Source: Chaetorhynchus papuensis (lineage: Eukaryota > Chordata > Aves > Passeriformes > Rhipiduridae). From it: a DNA stretch of 64,000 nt. Positions within the stretch are counted from its first letter, which is position 1, and the number at the start of each line of letters is the position of its first letter. Of this stretch, positions 27,601 through 42,600 are shown one piece after another. The stretch spans positions 186,001-250,000 of the forward strand of contig VWYX01000862.1 in NCBI GenBank assembly GCA_013396525.1, read 5' to 3'. Position numbers and translations under genes: made by a program. The notes beneath the pieces were generated by a model. It ran no database searches, had not been told where the DNA came from, and saw only the letters and a program-made list of their open reading frames with translations.

Positions 27601-30600
27601 CTATTAGACAGTGCTGTTAATTGTCTCTTTGTTTTGCTCAAGATTTTTGTTGAAGGATGGTCAGCTGTGGCTCTGTGCCCCTCAGGCGAAGCAAATATGG
27701 AAGTGTTTAGCTGAAAATGCGGTTTATCTTTGTGATCGCGAAGCCTGTTTTAAATGGTATTCCAAACTAATGGGGGATGAACCAGACTTAGACCCTGACA
27801 TTAATAAGGACTTCTTTGAAAATAATGTGCTTCAGCTGGATCCTTCCCTATTAACAGAAAATGGAATGAAATGTTTTGAACGTTTCTTCAAAGCTGTGAA
27901 CTGTCGAGAAGGAAAGCTAGTAGCAAAGAGACGAGCCTATATGATGGATGATCTGGAATTAATAGGATTAGACTACCTTTGGAGGGTGAGTTAATTGAAG
28001 GAAGCATCTGAAAGGTTAACTGCTAAGACTTTCTCAGTCTCTTTATGTTTTTAGGAATGTGTAATTTATTAGTAATGGACTGAAATTACGAAAATCTACT
28101 TTTTCAAACTAAATGCATGGCTTTTGACTCCACTGTCTTCCCAGCAAGTATGCAAGTTGGAAACTTTGCAGACTGATGTTTAATGGAAAGTTATTTGAAG
28201 CATAAATACATTTATGTGTGCACATGAAATTAAAAATTTGCCTATAGTGTTGAAGAAGAAGAGGTCCTTCCGGCTGAATTATCTTTAGATTTATCTTTTT
28301 ATTCACATGCACATTATAATTTAACTTTTTCATGCACTTCATAAGCTATTTCAGGGCATTCCTTCTTGTGTGGTAAACTGGAGTGATTCTAGATCAGACC
28401 AAGTGATCGTAGGTCTGATTCTTCTTATAACTGCAACCTTTTGGCTAAACATGGTGGTTTTCTAGGATCTGTGGATTACATATAACCACTGATTCTCTGT
28501 ATAAAAAAATCTTCCTTTTCAATAGGAAGGTTGAAGCTTTCTGAAGTTTGCCAGATCTGTTGGTGAAAAACATCAGTATCTAAGCTGTAGCTTAATTTTT
28601 TCAGACTATTTCTAGTTCTCAAGAGCTGCATTAGAGCCCACAGTGGTGCACTGTGACATGATTATCATGGCTGTGTGTTTGTAAAATGTGTGCAGCAGCA
28701 GTCTTCAGTAATTTTGGTTGTGGCTTGTTGAACTTAGGTATTTTAATCCTGGTTATAATAGTTAAAACCAAAGTAGACCCCAATACTTACATAAATAAGT
28801 TCACACGGTGTTTGTGAACAGAGTCCCTGGAGAATGTTAGCATGTTTTAGTTTTGGGAATCAACTTACTCTAATCAGCATGACAAAACTCATGAAGCTTC
28901 AGGTCAGTACCCTGCAGGGGTTGTCTGTAAAACCTGCTGTCGGACCTGGTGACTAGTAATTAAAATTTAGATTCTCAGGTTAGAAGCAGAATTTGTTTGC
29001 TTGTCTCCCTTCCACCTGTTCACAGCCATTTAAATACTTGAAAATTCTGTCTGCTGATGCCAATTGTTGAAGCATATGAAGAAGTTGTTTTCTTATTCTC
29101 TGAAACGAGAAAATTTGGAATATTATGTGAACATGAATTTATAAACACTACTTTTACTGTTTATAAAACATCTTTTTTGCCAACTCTGAACTCGTTAATT
29201 TTTGCTCATGTAATCACCTTAAGTGTAAGTTGTATTGATTGTATTTTGTAACTAAGCATTTTAGTCCCTTTCACCTCATAAGATAATTAGACATACTATT
29301 GTGTCAAGATACTTATGTAGTAGTTTTGGTTTTTGGTTTTCATTTTTATACCAGCAAGTTTTAAGATAAGCTAATGTTTTTTTTTTAATTGTGCTAGGTT
29401 GTGATTCAGGGAAATGATGACATCGCAAACAGAGCAATAGACCTTCTTAAAGAGATCTATACTAATCTTGGCCCAAGGTTACAAGTTAATCAGGTAAGAA
29501 AAAGCAACAAGAAAACTGAAATATAATAGAAAAATATTCTTAAAAATCAATTTGGTGATATTTTTATAGCTGAAAGATTTGAAAACAAAATAGTTTCCAT
29601 GTTTTGGAGGGTGAGTACAACCATCAGATTCTGGACAGATGCAGAACTAAAAGTTTTTTCTCATATTTGCAGACTGAACTCATTAATTTTTCATACTAAG
29701 TTCATCTGCTGTATTTGCTTTTTCTACTCATAAAACAGTTAATGCCATATGAGGAAAGCCATTCGTTGCACTTTGAATTATGGCACTTACTCATACGAGT
29801 ATGTTCAGTGGCTGGGTCTGTGGGGTGTTGTCACAAGCTAGTGTAATCCCTTTTTTCTGTCATGCCCCTTACAAAGGGTCACTGAGTTTCCGTGTAATGG
29901 TCAAGCTGAGGTCTAGCAAATCAGGTATTATCTCCCTGCATTAATATTTGCTGGGAGCTGTGATTCAGTGGACAGAATTGATACTGGCTTTCTGTAAGGT
30001 ACGGGGAAGGGATGTCATCCACAGGGTCCTTGGCAGGCTGAGAAGTGGGCCCTTGAGAGCCTTGTGAAGTTCAACAAAGCCCAGTGCAAGGTCCTGCAGC
30101 TTGGTTGGGGCAATCCCTGGCACAAATACAGGCTGAGGAATTAACTGATTGAGAGCAGCCCTGCAGAGAAAGACTTGAGGGTATTGGTTGACACAAAGCC
30201 CAACATGCACTGGCAGCCCAGAAAGCCACGTGGTTCCTGGGCTCCATCAACAGCAGCATGGGCAGCCAGGTCCAGGAAGGGGATTGTGCCCCCCTTCTCT
30301 GCTCTGGTGAGACCCCACCTGCAGTGCTGCATCCAGCTCTGGGATCCCCAGCATAGGAAGGATGTGGACCTACTGGAGCGAGTCCAGAGGAGGCCATGAA
30401 AATAATCAAGAGGGTGAAGCACTTCTGCTGTGTAGACATGGAGAAGAAAAGACTTTGAGGAGACCATAGAGCAGTCTTACAGTACTTAAAGGGGACTGCA
30501 AGAAAGCTGGAGAGGGACTTCTGACAAGGGCATGTAGTGACAGGACAAGGGAAAAGCTTTAAACTGAAAGAAGGTAGATTTCAATTGGATATTAGGAAGA

Positions 30601-33600
30601 AATTATTCCTAGGAGGGTGTTGTGTCGCTGGCACAGGTTGCCAGAGAAGCTGTGGGTGTTCCACTGCTGGAAGTGTTCAAGGCCAGGTTGGATAGGACTC
30701 TGAGCAGCCTGGTCTAGTGGAATGTGTCCTTGCCCATGGCGTGTGAGGTTGGAACTGGATGATCTTTAAGGCCCCTTCCAACCCAAATCATTCTGTAATT
30801 ATGTGACTGCACAAATTTAGTGGAGGAATATTGTCCTTTGGACAATCTCCAGTTGATAACTTGCCAGGTGTATTTTTTAAAACTCCAATATTCTGCTTGT
30901 CTTCATAAACACTTCCATTATCTTTAGAGCTGCCAGTCTGCCAGATCCAGCACAGCTGCTCTAGGTGGTGAATTTACAGCCATTCAAGCTGTATCTTACT
31001 GCAGTGGCAGATGGCTGGAGGCTTCTGTCTTGCTGTAGGTCTGGGCTTACTAAGCGTGCTTCGATCTGTCCATCTGCACATGCTTAGCTCTGACACTTGC
31101 AGGAATGTTGGATTTACATGCACGCAAGAATTCTTTAACATAGTCTGAGAAAAAGAGAAAATGAAAGTCCAGTTTAGTGTTCTGTGTCCAAACTTTCACT
31201 TTTTCCATTTACATACAGTATGGTTACAGCTGCTGAGGACTTGTGAGATTATTGAAGTGGACACTAAATTACAACTGTTTATCGATGGGAATTGCTGGAA
31301 TAAAACAGCTTTTTTGAGCTTTATTTAACTTATCTATTTTGGTTTGGGGGATTTTTTTTCCTCTACCATTCAGTTATCCTTCTGAAAACATGGATTTTAA
31401 TATGTCTTGTAATTGCACCACTTTCTTAATGTAATTAGGTAGTGATTCATGAAGACTTCATTCAGTCCTGTTTCGATCGTCTAAAAGCCTCCTATGATAC
31501 TTTATGTGTGTTGGATGGAGATAAAGACAGTATCAATTGTGCAAGACAAGAAGCAATAAGGATGGTGAGAGTGTTGACTGTTTTAAGAGAGTATATACAT
31601 GAATGTGACAGTGATTACCATGAAGAGAGAACTATTCTACCTATGTCAAGGTATGTGTGAAAAAGCAGTATTTTGATTTTGATTTCTGTTAAACTAAAGT
31701 AGTATTAATACCCTCGAGATTTTTACATTCTAAAGAGTTTCCATTCAGGAAATGGTTTCACTGTGTTTCAGAATTCCATTTTCTTTGCTAATAAATGAAA
31801 CTCTAAACCCTATTTAAAAAAATATTTTGAAAGATAAGGCAAATACAGGTATATATGAAAGGGACAGCAGACCTAGGAATAAACTTGGTGTTTTTTTCTA
31901 TAACAAGCACAATGTACCTTGAGGCTCAATTGTTTTGGATATAGTTCTTTATTTCAGATAATTAGTTAAAAGCAGTACTGTTCTTTACATTAGCATGGGC
32001 AAAGCTTTTTTTGTTTTTCTAAGTCTTACTATACAAAAACATGTTGTAAATGTATATATTCACCTTCCGGAATTGTTAACAGAGATCATAATTGTACTTT
32101 GCAAGGTTAAATTTTAAATTATCTCCAAGTGAAATATTCTGTAAGTTCCTCATAAGAAAGAGGAGAACTGTACTTTAAAGTATATTTATTTTCTGTATAC
32201 CTTCACTCTTCTTATACTTGTCCTTGAGTGAAAAGTTAGCTAAATCCTATCTGTCTCTATGGATTTATGATGCAGCTAACACATTTTTAAACACGGTGGA
32301 GGTTTCTCTTCCACTTATTTTAAGTGCACTTTTTGTCAAAAAAAATGAAGCAGTTGTGGGGTTTTTATGGTGTGTCAGTAATTTGCAGTGTTCCTACAGC
32401 TTTTTTATTGTATATATTAATTGATTGGTTAGTCCTAATGAAGTTCTCTTGTTGATTGTGTGTACATCTTTTTTTATATGGGCTGCTTATTTGATTAGAC
32501 TAATCTTTCACAGGCATTGTTAGCAAGGAGCTTTATGAGGAGTTGTTGCCTTTTGTTGCATGGGATTAGTTTGTTGGGCTTATCTGGGCACATCTTTCCT
32601 AATGAGCTCCCTGCCCTTGTGGGGAGTGTGATCACTGCTAATGTGAAACCATTTCTTGCTTTTCTGACCACTTTAAACTTTTTTTAAAGGGTTGTGATTT
32701 TAAAAACTGGAATTCTGGTATAAAACTCGTAACAGCTTTTGACAGAAGGCATTAAGGCTCGGTGACCTGATGGCTTTTTCTGATCTTGGTGTATTTAAAG
32801 CTGAGTTGCTTTGCTAAAGGAGCGAAACATTGTTGCCGGTCTGATTAAGCTTTGTGTGCACATTTTGATCAGGAAGTTGAAAGACAGAGAAAAGATCTAA
32901 AATTTTATTAGAGTTCCTAACCTGACTGTAAATTTGACCATATGATTAATGCATTTGTTCTGAGTGTGGCTTCTTGAAAGATTCTGTGGCTGTCATTGTC
33001 ATAGTTGCTGGAGCTTTCACAGATCATACACTGGAAAATACCACATAAAGATTTGATGTTGAAATACCTGCAAGAAAAATTGCAGCAGGGAAAAGAATTT
33101 ATTTCATGAGGGCAGAAGTAACTTTTGCCGGTTTGTTTATTTTCAGAGCTTTCCGTGGTAAACACATCACCCTTGTAGTTCGTTTTCCAAACCAAGGCCG
33201 GCAGGTGGAAGATTTGGATATTTGGTCTCACACAAACGACACAATTGGCCAAGTGCGGCGTTGCATCCTCAATCGCATTAAGGCCAACAGTGCACACACA
33301 AAAGTAGAGCTGTTCATTGGGGGTGAGCTGGTAGACCCTGCAGATGACAGAAAATTAATTGGGCAGCTGAATCTCAAAGATAAAACGGTGAGTGTTGCAG
33401 GCTGGGTATTTACACCAGTTCAGATACTGCTTCCCTTTTGTAAATGCTTGAAAAATACCATGCATGGGATCATTTATTTTTATGAAATAGTTCCATTTTT
33501 TTCTCCTTATATTATGCCATTAACATTATATCAGATGGTTATTTGGTAAAGAATCTTAATTTTTGCAGAGTATTAAAACTATGATTGTCTTTTTCAGCTA

Positions 33601-36600
33601 ATTACAGCTAAGCTTACACAGATAAATTCTAATATGCCCTCAAGTCCAGACAGTTCTTCTGACTCTTCAACTGGTTCTCCGGGCAACCACGGCAATCACT
33701 ACAGTGATGGTCCAAATCCAGAAGTTGAAAGCTGTTTGCCTGGAGTGGTAAGCATTTTCTGAAATGAACAGTTAAAACATGTTTTTTCTTACACTTCATC
33801 TTTGGCTAACAATTTTTATGGTTTTTTTTTAATTTGCTTATTTTAAGATCATGTCACTGCATCCTCGATACATCTCTTTTCTTTGGCAAGTTGCAGACTT
33901 GGGCAGTAGTCTAAATATGCCACCTCTTAGAGATGGAGCTCGTGTTCTTATGAAGCTCATGCCACCAGGTAAAACTTAACTTTATCCTGTTCTTTATCTT
34001 GTAATATCCCGTATAATAATTTCTCACCTTATACATAGAAATGAAGTTAGGGGAGTATTTTCTACTCTCTGGTAATTTATTGGTACTGTAATTCATTACT
34101 GTTATCCTAATTAGGACTGTAAAAGATTTCCCAAGTAGTTATTTCTTGTCTGCTATATAAAGTTGCATTGTTTGCAGATGGTACTGGGGTTCAGTGCCAC
34201 AGTGCAGTGCAAATGGGGAGAAGCATTGTATTTTAAAGCGGTTTTGTAGCACTGCTTTAACAGGATCAGTTTTGACTGTAATAATCGTTACAGAACACTT
34301 CATAGTCTGATTTTGTCTGTAATTTTTTGCAACTGTTCTGATACACTTAAAGTTTTTCAGATTTATAATTGTAAATAGTTCTGACTTGTTGTGGAGTAGT
34401 TTTGCTGCAAAATGCTTATAAGTTGTGTTTTTATTGCAGATAACACTACAGTCGAGAAATTAAGAGCAATTTGTTTAGATCATGCAAAGCTTGGGGAAAG
34501 CAGCCTTAGTCCATCCCTTGATTCTCTGTTCTTTGGTCCTTCTGCCTCACAAGTGCTGTACCTAACAGAGGTTTGTGATTCTTTGCCTATTCTTTAAAAA
34601 TTGTCAATTCTCTCTGTGGCAATCCTCTCTGTAACATTATGGAAGCCTAAGATGAAAATCTGGTTTGAAATTAACAATTGAAAATACATAACAATTTACT
34701 GGAATAAACATATGTATGGCCAGTGCTGTCAAAGCATTGCTTATGTAGTATTGCTACAAATTCTCCTGTTCAGTCATCTATATCCAAGCTGGTGCATTTC
34801 CATTAGTTAACTCTGTATTTTGTTCTACAGGTAGTTTATGCCTTGTTAATGCCTGCCAGTGCACCTCTGGGAGAAGATGCCAGTGACTTCCAATACAACT
34901 TCTTGAAAAGTGGTGGTTTGCCTCTTGTGTTGAGCATGCTGACCAGAAATAACTTCCTGCCAAATGCAGATATGGAAACTCGAAGGGGTGCCTACCTTAA
35001 CGCTCTAAAAATAGCCAAATTATTGCTAACAGCAATTGGATATGGCCATGTTCGAGCTGTGGCAGAAGCTTGTCAGCCAGTTGTGGAAGGCACAAGTACA
35101 ATTTCACCGGTAATATAAATCTTCCTTGCTGCAAATAGCAATGTGCTCTGTGTTTTATAATGTCTGCAGTAATATCTCTTTACTTTTCATTGACAGTCTA
35201 TTCTTTGAGTGCATTGCATGTCAAGAACTCCAAGTGCTTTCAGATAATGTTGTCTTGCAATTCTGAAAAAGAGATCAACTTACTAAACAAATCCTATTTC
35301 TTGGTGACTGTAAAAAGTTAGGTGTGAGATGCACTTGCCCTGTATATGATTTTCAATGGTTTGCATGATTGTTAGTACAGGTAACTTCTCATTTTTAACT
35401 GTATTTATCCTTCTGGACAAAGTGTCCAGCACACAGCAGGAGAAATACCTCATGTGATGGGTGAGCAACTGGCTCACAGGTCAGGCACAAAGGGTTACAG
35501 TGAAGGGCAGGGAGGCCCTGCAAAGAGACCTCAGCAATTTAGAGGACTGGGCAATCACCAGCTGTACGAAGTTCAACAAGGGCTAGTGCCAGATTCTTCA
35601 CCTGGCAAGGGGAAACCCTGGATGTGTGCACAGACTGAGGAATTTGATGCTGGAAAACAGTGACACAGAAAGGGACCTGGGTGTCCTGCTTGATGGCCAG
35701 TTGAATGTGAGTCAGCAGTGCCCTGGCAGCCAGGAGGGAGATCCGTGTCCTGGGGGGCATCAGGCACAGCATCGCCTGCTGGGCAAGGGAGGGGATTGTC
35801 CTGCTCTGCTCTGCTCTGCACTGGGGGGGCCTCACCTCAGTGCTGGGGGCAGTTTGGACACTGCAATATAAGGAAGATATGGAGCCCTTAAAGAGCATAC
35901 AAGAGAGGGCCACGAGGATGGTGAAGGGCCTTGAGGGGAAGCTGTGTGAGGAGCAGCTGAGGGCACTTGGTCTGTTCAGCCTGGAGGAGACTGAGGGGAG
36001 AGCTCACTGCAGTTACAACTTCCTTGTGAGGGGCAGAGGAGGGGCAGGCACTGATCTCTTCCCTGTGGTGACAGTGACAGGACCTGAGGGAATGGCCTGA
36101 GGTTGTGTCAGGGAAGGTTAGAAAAAGGTTCTTCCCCCAGAGGGTGGCTGGGCATGGAACAGGCTCCCCAGGGCAGTGGTCACAGCACCAGGAAGTGTTT
36201 GGACAATACTCTCAGGCACATGGTGTGACTCCTGGGGATGGTTCTGTGCAAGGCCCAGAGTGGGACTGGATGATCCTTGTGAGTCCCTTCCAACACAGCA
36301 TATTCTGTGATAAATGTGAATTCCCCATTTGTGAGGTTTCATCCCAAATAGTTTCTTGATCTATCGACCTGTACTCAGGAATACACAGAGTGCCCCACTT
36401 CAGAGCATTTTATTCCACAATATTGACTAAGATCCATCTCTGAATCAGAGAAGCACATTCCCCTTAAACCTTAAAAATAAATACCTGTTCTGGTTAGCTG
36501 CATCTGTTGGAAGATACATAATTAATTCTTTCTCAAGTAAATCGAAACTCTTAATGATTACAAAGAAGTGAAGATCCCTTTTTATGTCTCATGTTAGAGT

Positions 36601-39600
36601 ATATAGGAATATATTAAGGCAGATGTTTGCCACCCTATATTTCATCTATTTTAAATGAGTAAATTTTACTGCCCTGCTTTCTTACAACACTTACGTAAAG
36701 TGCATCACACATAACATCATTTGAGTCTTGAAGTGTTGTTTGAAACAGACTTAGGCTGACCTCTTAGGAGGTGGTAACATTTGTCCACGATTGCTGACTT
36801 TCACTATTTAGAGTTGCAAACATCTGATTTAATAATAATTGATTTTGTTGGAAAAAACGTGGTTATTCCTGTTGTCACCATCATCCTCTTTGAAGGGCTT
36901 TGGTATTTTTTATTCCCCTGGGATGCAGGTGAGATTTGTTAAAACCTTTCATTTCTCTTACCTAAATCATAAGCACCATAGAGTAACTTTCTCTCTTGGC
37001 TTTCCATCAGTATTTAAGAGAAGGAGGCAGCCAAGGTTATGTGTCTGTATCTTTCAGTTACTGGTCTTTTACTGTCAGTAGTACCTTTAAAATTTTTACT
37101 TTCTTCCTTGTTTTCATAGAAGGTTTAATTATTAATCTTGTTAAATACAGTGTTCTGGTACATAGAACCTGATTTGCCCCATATATATTCCTGTTGATCA
37201 CTTCCAGTAGTGTCCAACAGCTGATTGACTGTGGAGGCTCTGTTAGTCTTCAGTGGAGGTTCTGTAAATTTGCTCCCTGAATCAAGTGCCGTAGCAAAGC
37301 TGACAAAATAAGGGATGTGATCAACACCAGACCTTACACAGCAACCTCACAGTGTGTCTTTTGAGCAGCATTTGAGATGGACTTTTTGAATGAACTGGTA
37401 CAGGAAAATGAAGAAACTCTTTTGTTTTAACTTGTAACCACAGCACACCATCTCTTTTGTTTGTCTGTGAGAAGGAAACAACCGTTTAAGGTTTGAACTG
37501 TCAAAACTACAAAGCTCTGGCAGACTGAGGAGAGAGGGATCTATGCGCAAACCAATACAGAAAAGATAAAAACTTGTCTTGCTCTTTCTGTTTGGAAACT
37601 GTTATAAAAAACAGGAGGGATAATTCAGAACAGAATTCTTCAAGAGTAAGCTAAGTCAAATGTTTAAAAGGTACTTCAGTATAATAAAAACTGCTCCATA
37701 TTCTGTCTGGACACTATTATCTAATCCAGAGGGAGGCCCACTGTTTTACCAAACCCTTTCTTTCCCACTTCAACTGAAATGGAAGGAGGCATTGTAACAG
37801 AAAAAAATTCTATTAACTTGAAATAATCTGATCAATAAACAAGCCCCCAAACCTAATATGTTTGGAGCAAGTGCCTTTCCTCTTAACTACTTGTACTCTG
37901 TGATCTTACACTGCAGCTTAGTGTCTTCAGATGTGATGGTATCTGTTTGAAAATGAGGAGGTTTATTTCTGTTGGCATTTGCACTAAGTAGTTTTCCTTC
38001 CAACATCTTACCTACTTCTACCAAATCTTTCCAAGTAACTTTAGATCTTCATATCTTCTTGCTTTTTTTTCCCATGTAAAAGTAAGTATGAGAAATACTT
38101 TCTTCCAGATAAACCAGGCTACGCATGACCAGGCAGTGGTGCTACAAAATGCCCTACAAAACATTCCTAATCCAACTTCAGAATGCATGCTGAGAAATGT
38201 AGCAATACGTCTTGCACAGCAAATATCTGATGAGGTTGGTGAATTCCTTTCTGTATCACCTTTTTCCTTATAACATCTTTTCTATTTTTTTAATCCTTAA
38301 ATTTATTGCTCTGTAAGACACGGATTTTCCTTTTTAAATGTCATAAATGTTTTAGGTAATCTTCATATGAAAGGGAAAAGTCTCAAATCATTGCCAGTGT
38401 ATCTTTCTATATTGAAGGTACATTAATGATTCAAATGAAAGCCTCAGTAAGGCTTAAGAATGTGCTTTGAAAACGTAGTGGTCCTATTTGTGTTAGTGGC
38501 CAAAGCCCATTTGGATCTGGAATCATGAGTCACGTTAGTGAACACGTTAGTGAATTCAGCTGAATGCAGCAGGAGCTAAAATCACAACTGGTTTAACTTC
38601 CTCTTCCATGTGCATCAGGATCCCTCAGTTTCCAGAGAGGAAGGCATAAATCTGGTTTTTCTGTACCATATAGCATATCTGCAAAACTATGTCCCAAATA
38701 TTTCTGAGGTGTCTAGATAGGAGATATTATTGTATTATCATCTTGGTGTTGACAAGTGCAGTATCCCTTGAGAACAAAGGGCAGTGTCTATAGAAAGCAC
38801 AATGTGCTGCACTGCAGGACTGAGCCATCTGCCTTCCGTCAGTGGTGGTTTTGCATCCCTAGGTGTAAAATCAGCCAATGGAACTCTGATTTAATTAAAT
38901 TTCTTCCATAGAAGAAATGTCTTTTGAGGTGAGATGTGAGGAAAGGTTTTTGAATTCTGCCTTTGTCTTTCTTAGAGGCCTGCTAATAAATACATATACT
39001 ATTTTTCTTTCACCAAGCACATCAAAGCAAACAAATTCTGAATGTCTTTAACAATATTGCTGTGGAAGTTGTGTCTCTAATTCTCTGAAATTATGAATAC
39101 TGCTGTAGATCTAAATTTCTTATGTATTGTAGTTTGCCTTTGAAAGGTTTTTTTTTCCTTTTCATGTTTTGATGGTCAAAGACTCTTTTCAACAGATCTC
39201 ACAATTTTAAAAAAAATTAATCTGACGTAGTTTCCATAGGCCAGAGAGAAGACTTTAGCAAAGAGGAATCTTTCACCTTTTTAAAAAATGTTGATACTTT
39301 ACATTTGAAACTACAATGAAATAAAAAAAAAAAGTGTTATTTTTCTCATGGCGCTGTTGCTGTAAGGTTGCTTTGCTTGTGACAAAGATAAAATGCCTTT
39401 TATTTTTCTTGTAACTGCTGTTAATGTCCATATCAGTACAAGAATGCACATTGTTCAGGTTTCCTGATGCACTAGCTCAGCTTCTTAAAGTCCCCTTTTT
39501 TTATTGTCTGAGCATTAGAAGAATGAAACTTGAAATCCTTGGGAACTGTCTGCCATCTGCTTTTAGAGATTACCTATTTTATGGACAATTCTCTTTTGAA

Positions 39601-42600
39601 TATAGACTTCAGATAAGTTTGGTGGTTTTTTTTAAAGTTGAGGTGAACTATAAAGAATAGCAGTTGTAGTATGTTTTGTAATGTGTATCAGTAGAAATTA
39701 TTGGATGTAAACTCAGACCATGCACAAAAAACTGAAGAGTGACTCTGCATTCATAAGGTACATAAGCTGTGTTCTTATTCATGTTCAACCCTCTCTATCT
39801 TGAACGTGAAGCAATCCCTTCATATAATGGTCACATACTTGATAAGCATCCGTTTGTCAAGCTGGCTATCAGCTAGCACAGCATGGGGAGAAACCCTAAA
39901 ATAAGTTCAAATTTTACATTGCTTAAGAGGCTGGCTGCCTTCCAGATGAATGCTTCACGGTTTCTTGGGTTTTTTTCCTAAATAAAGAAGGTTTTTGCAT
40001 TGAAGTTGGTAGTTTCTACTAAGCCTTAGAATCAGAGTTCCATACATCCTACTTTAAAAAATGAAATTTTATATAAGTGAAGTATAAATACTCTTCAAGA
40101 TACATCATCTCTTTTCTATTTAAGGAAAACTTCTTTGTTTTAACATTTTAAATCCTAAATTTTCTATGAAATGCATTTGTGGGAATTTAGAATCCATTGT
40201 AATGTTATTTGCAGCTGCATTTTAATGTTGCTTTAGTTACTTTCTCTTTTTTTTCAGGCTTCAAAATACATCCCTGACATCTGTGTTATCAGGGCAGTAC
40301 AAAAAATTGTTTGGGCATCAGGTTGTGGATCAGTTCAGCTGGTTTTCAGCTCAAATGAGGAAATTAGTAAAATCTATGAAAAGGTAAGAATTCCTTAACA
40401 ACTGCTTTCCTGAATAAGTGTTTGTTTGTGTACAAAAGGGAGTGTTGACCTGGTCGGGCTTAGAGTGTGATGAGCTTTTAGGTGGGCACGATGATGTATT
40501 TCAGAACCTAGTACATGTCATTGTCATAACACAGCTTAATTTTCTACTCCAAATTCCTTTTCTCAGTAACTGTTGAATTGTAACTTGAATCTGGTGTCAG
40601 TTCAAAAATGCACCAGTTCTGTAACTGCTGTAACACGTTTTCAGCCCAGTTAGGTTCTGCATCTAAATAAGGAATAAGCATTTCCTGCAATGCTAATTTG
40701 TCCAGTCTTCAGACTTAAATGGTTTGTTGTACAGAAGTGATTCAAGGCATATGTGCAGTCTAGAATGAGAAAGAAGAGCAAAGTGATGTGAGAAGCATTG
40801 GAAAAAAAGATATAATTGCTAATTCTGTATGGCTGTTTTTCTTTTATTCGTGGTTTCACATGTGGTTTACACAAATAGTTTGGAGTTGGGAGTTTTATAT
40901 CAGTACATTATCACACACCTTGTGTTTAAGTAATGCTACTTGCAGTTACAGGAAATAATAATCTGTATTTTGACAGTGATTTTAAAAAAGCATCTTCCTT
41001 TATTTTGTCTTACAAAATTAGGTTTAGTACTCATAAATACTTGCCTGAGAGTAAAAGAAAAATGAATATGTAGGGAGGCTTAATTCTTGGTGTATTCACT
41101 GTTCTGCTTAAATGATCAATTGAAAGAAGGATATTTACTTCAGCAAAATGCAGCACCTCTCCATTAGATTTCATAGTGTTATAATGGCATCTGCTTCGAT
41201 TGCTGTGAGCATGACTTCTTCATGAAATAAATTGGGGTTTGGGGTTTTTTTTAGGTGATACTTGCATATAAAACATGGTTTAGTTCATGTGACAGTCCAG
41301 GCACAGGAAGATAAGTACTTGTAACCATACATAGGATGTTTTAAGAGCAATAGTGCACTAGAGAAAATATACCTAAAAGAAAACAGACCTAAATGTACTT
41401 TTTAAACATTTTTCTGGGTAAAAATTGTACATTTAAGTTCTGTAAAAATACTTTGAAATAGTTGAAGTTTTAAAAGAGGTGAAATTTAAGCTGTGCATTA
41501 TCAGTCATCCTTCAAAGGATTTTGTGGGGTTTTTGTTTTTGGGGTTTTTTTTTTAATTCTAACTGACACCTATATGGACTTTTGTAATAAATGGCAGCTG
41601 CATTTGGTTTATACTGTGCAAAAGGAAAATAAAATTAGAGGGGGAAAAATTGGAAATTCAAAAGAGGAAGGAATTGCAGAAATAATGAGGGGAAATAAAG
41701 TACTCTTTGTTAATATAACATTAAAAGAGGGGGAAGTATCCTAGAAATAGAGGATTATCATGGAAGAAAAGATACAGTTTAGGAGAACTGTATCTGGTTA
41801 TAGATGAGAGGAAATGATTTTGTGATGGCTTTATAAAGATTGAATATAATGATGTACAGACCCCCCCAGCTCTGGGTGCCCACGTGCAGGGAAGTACTTC
41901 ATTGAGTATAAAATGTACTTTGCCTTTCTCGTGGATCCCCGCAGCTGTGCAGAAAGAACTTTCCTTTCTAACCAAGGCTTCAGTGCAGAGCAGGTGCAGT
42001 TCTGGACTTGTTGAAGGCATTCTGTGTTTGCTTTCTGATCTTGAGTTGTGTCAGAACTGCCACATCCTCCTGCTGCAGTGCAGTGACTGCCTCTGATTTT
42101 TCAGTTGTTGTGCATAGACAAAATAGTGTTTGTTGCCAGAGTGAGGCATATTTTGGCCTGTTCACAATTAGTTCTCTCCTCTGCATTGTAATCCCTTCTT
42201 TCTGCCTAATTAATCTTGATACCTTTCCACATATAAAACAAATATGAAATGCCTCTAGTTAATGTTGCAAACCTGCACTCATGATTTATAAATGATGAAT
42301 TGAGACCTGCTCACATTCAGTTTCTTCAGAACTTCGTGAAGGTAATTACTTCTAGATGGAGGAGAGGGCTTGCCATTATTCTCAAAGTATTTATTTTGAA
42401 AAAATGTGCCAAAATCAACTCAATTGATTCTGGTGTTTAGTTGAAGAAGTAACCTTTGCACCAGTTAGCAGTGATATTATTTTCTATTTCAAAAATCACC
42501 ACAGCAGCTGCATGTAAAACTTAAATAGCTCTTTTATGTTTCTGAAAAACAGCAAAGTGATTAATAAATAATTCAAATCAATAAATTTGACCAAAAGTAT

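Noticed and set aside
30071..30467. Long overlapping antisense open frames
   Set aside because: They lie within the CR1 LINE fragment at 30000-30806, on the strand opposite to its coding sense; GC-rich repeat sequence leaves open frames by chance.
33106..33146. Upstream extension of the ubiquitin-like exon as a separate start
   Set aside because: The conserved protein continues from the previous exon through a split Arg codon, and TTTTCAG at 33140-33146 is a good acceptor.
35454..36359. Several open frames on both strands of up to 124 codons
   Set aside because: All sit in the decayed CR1 copy at 35412-36312; no intact reverse-transcriptase frame is present.
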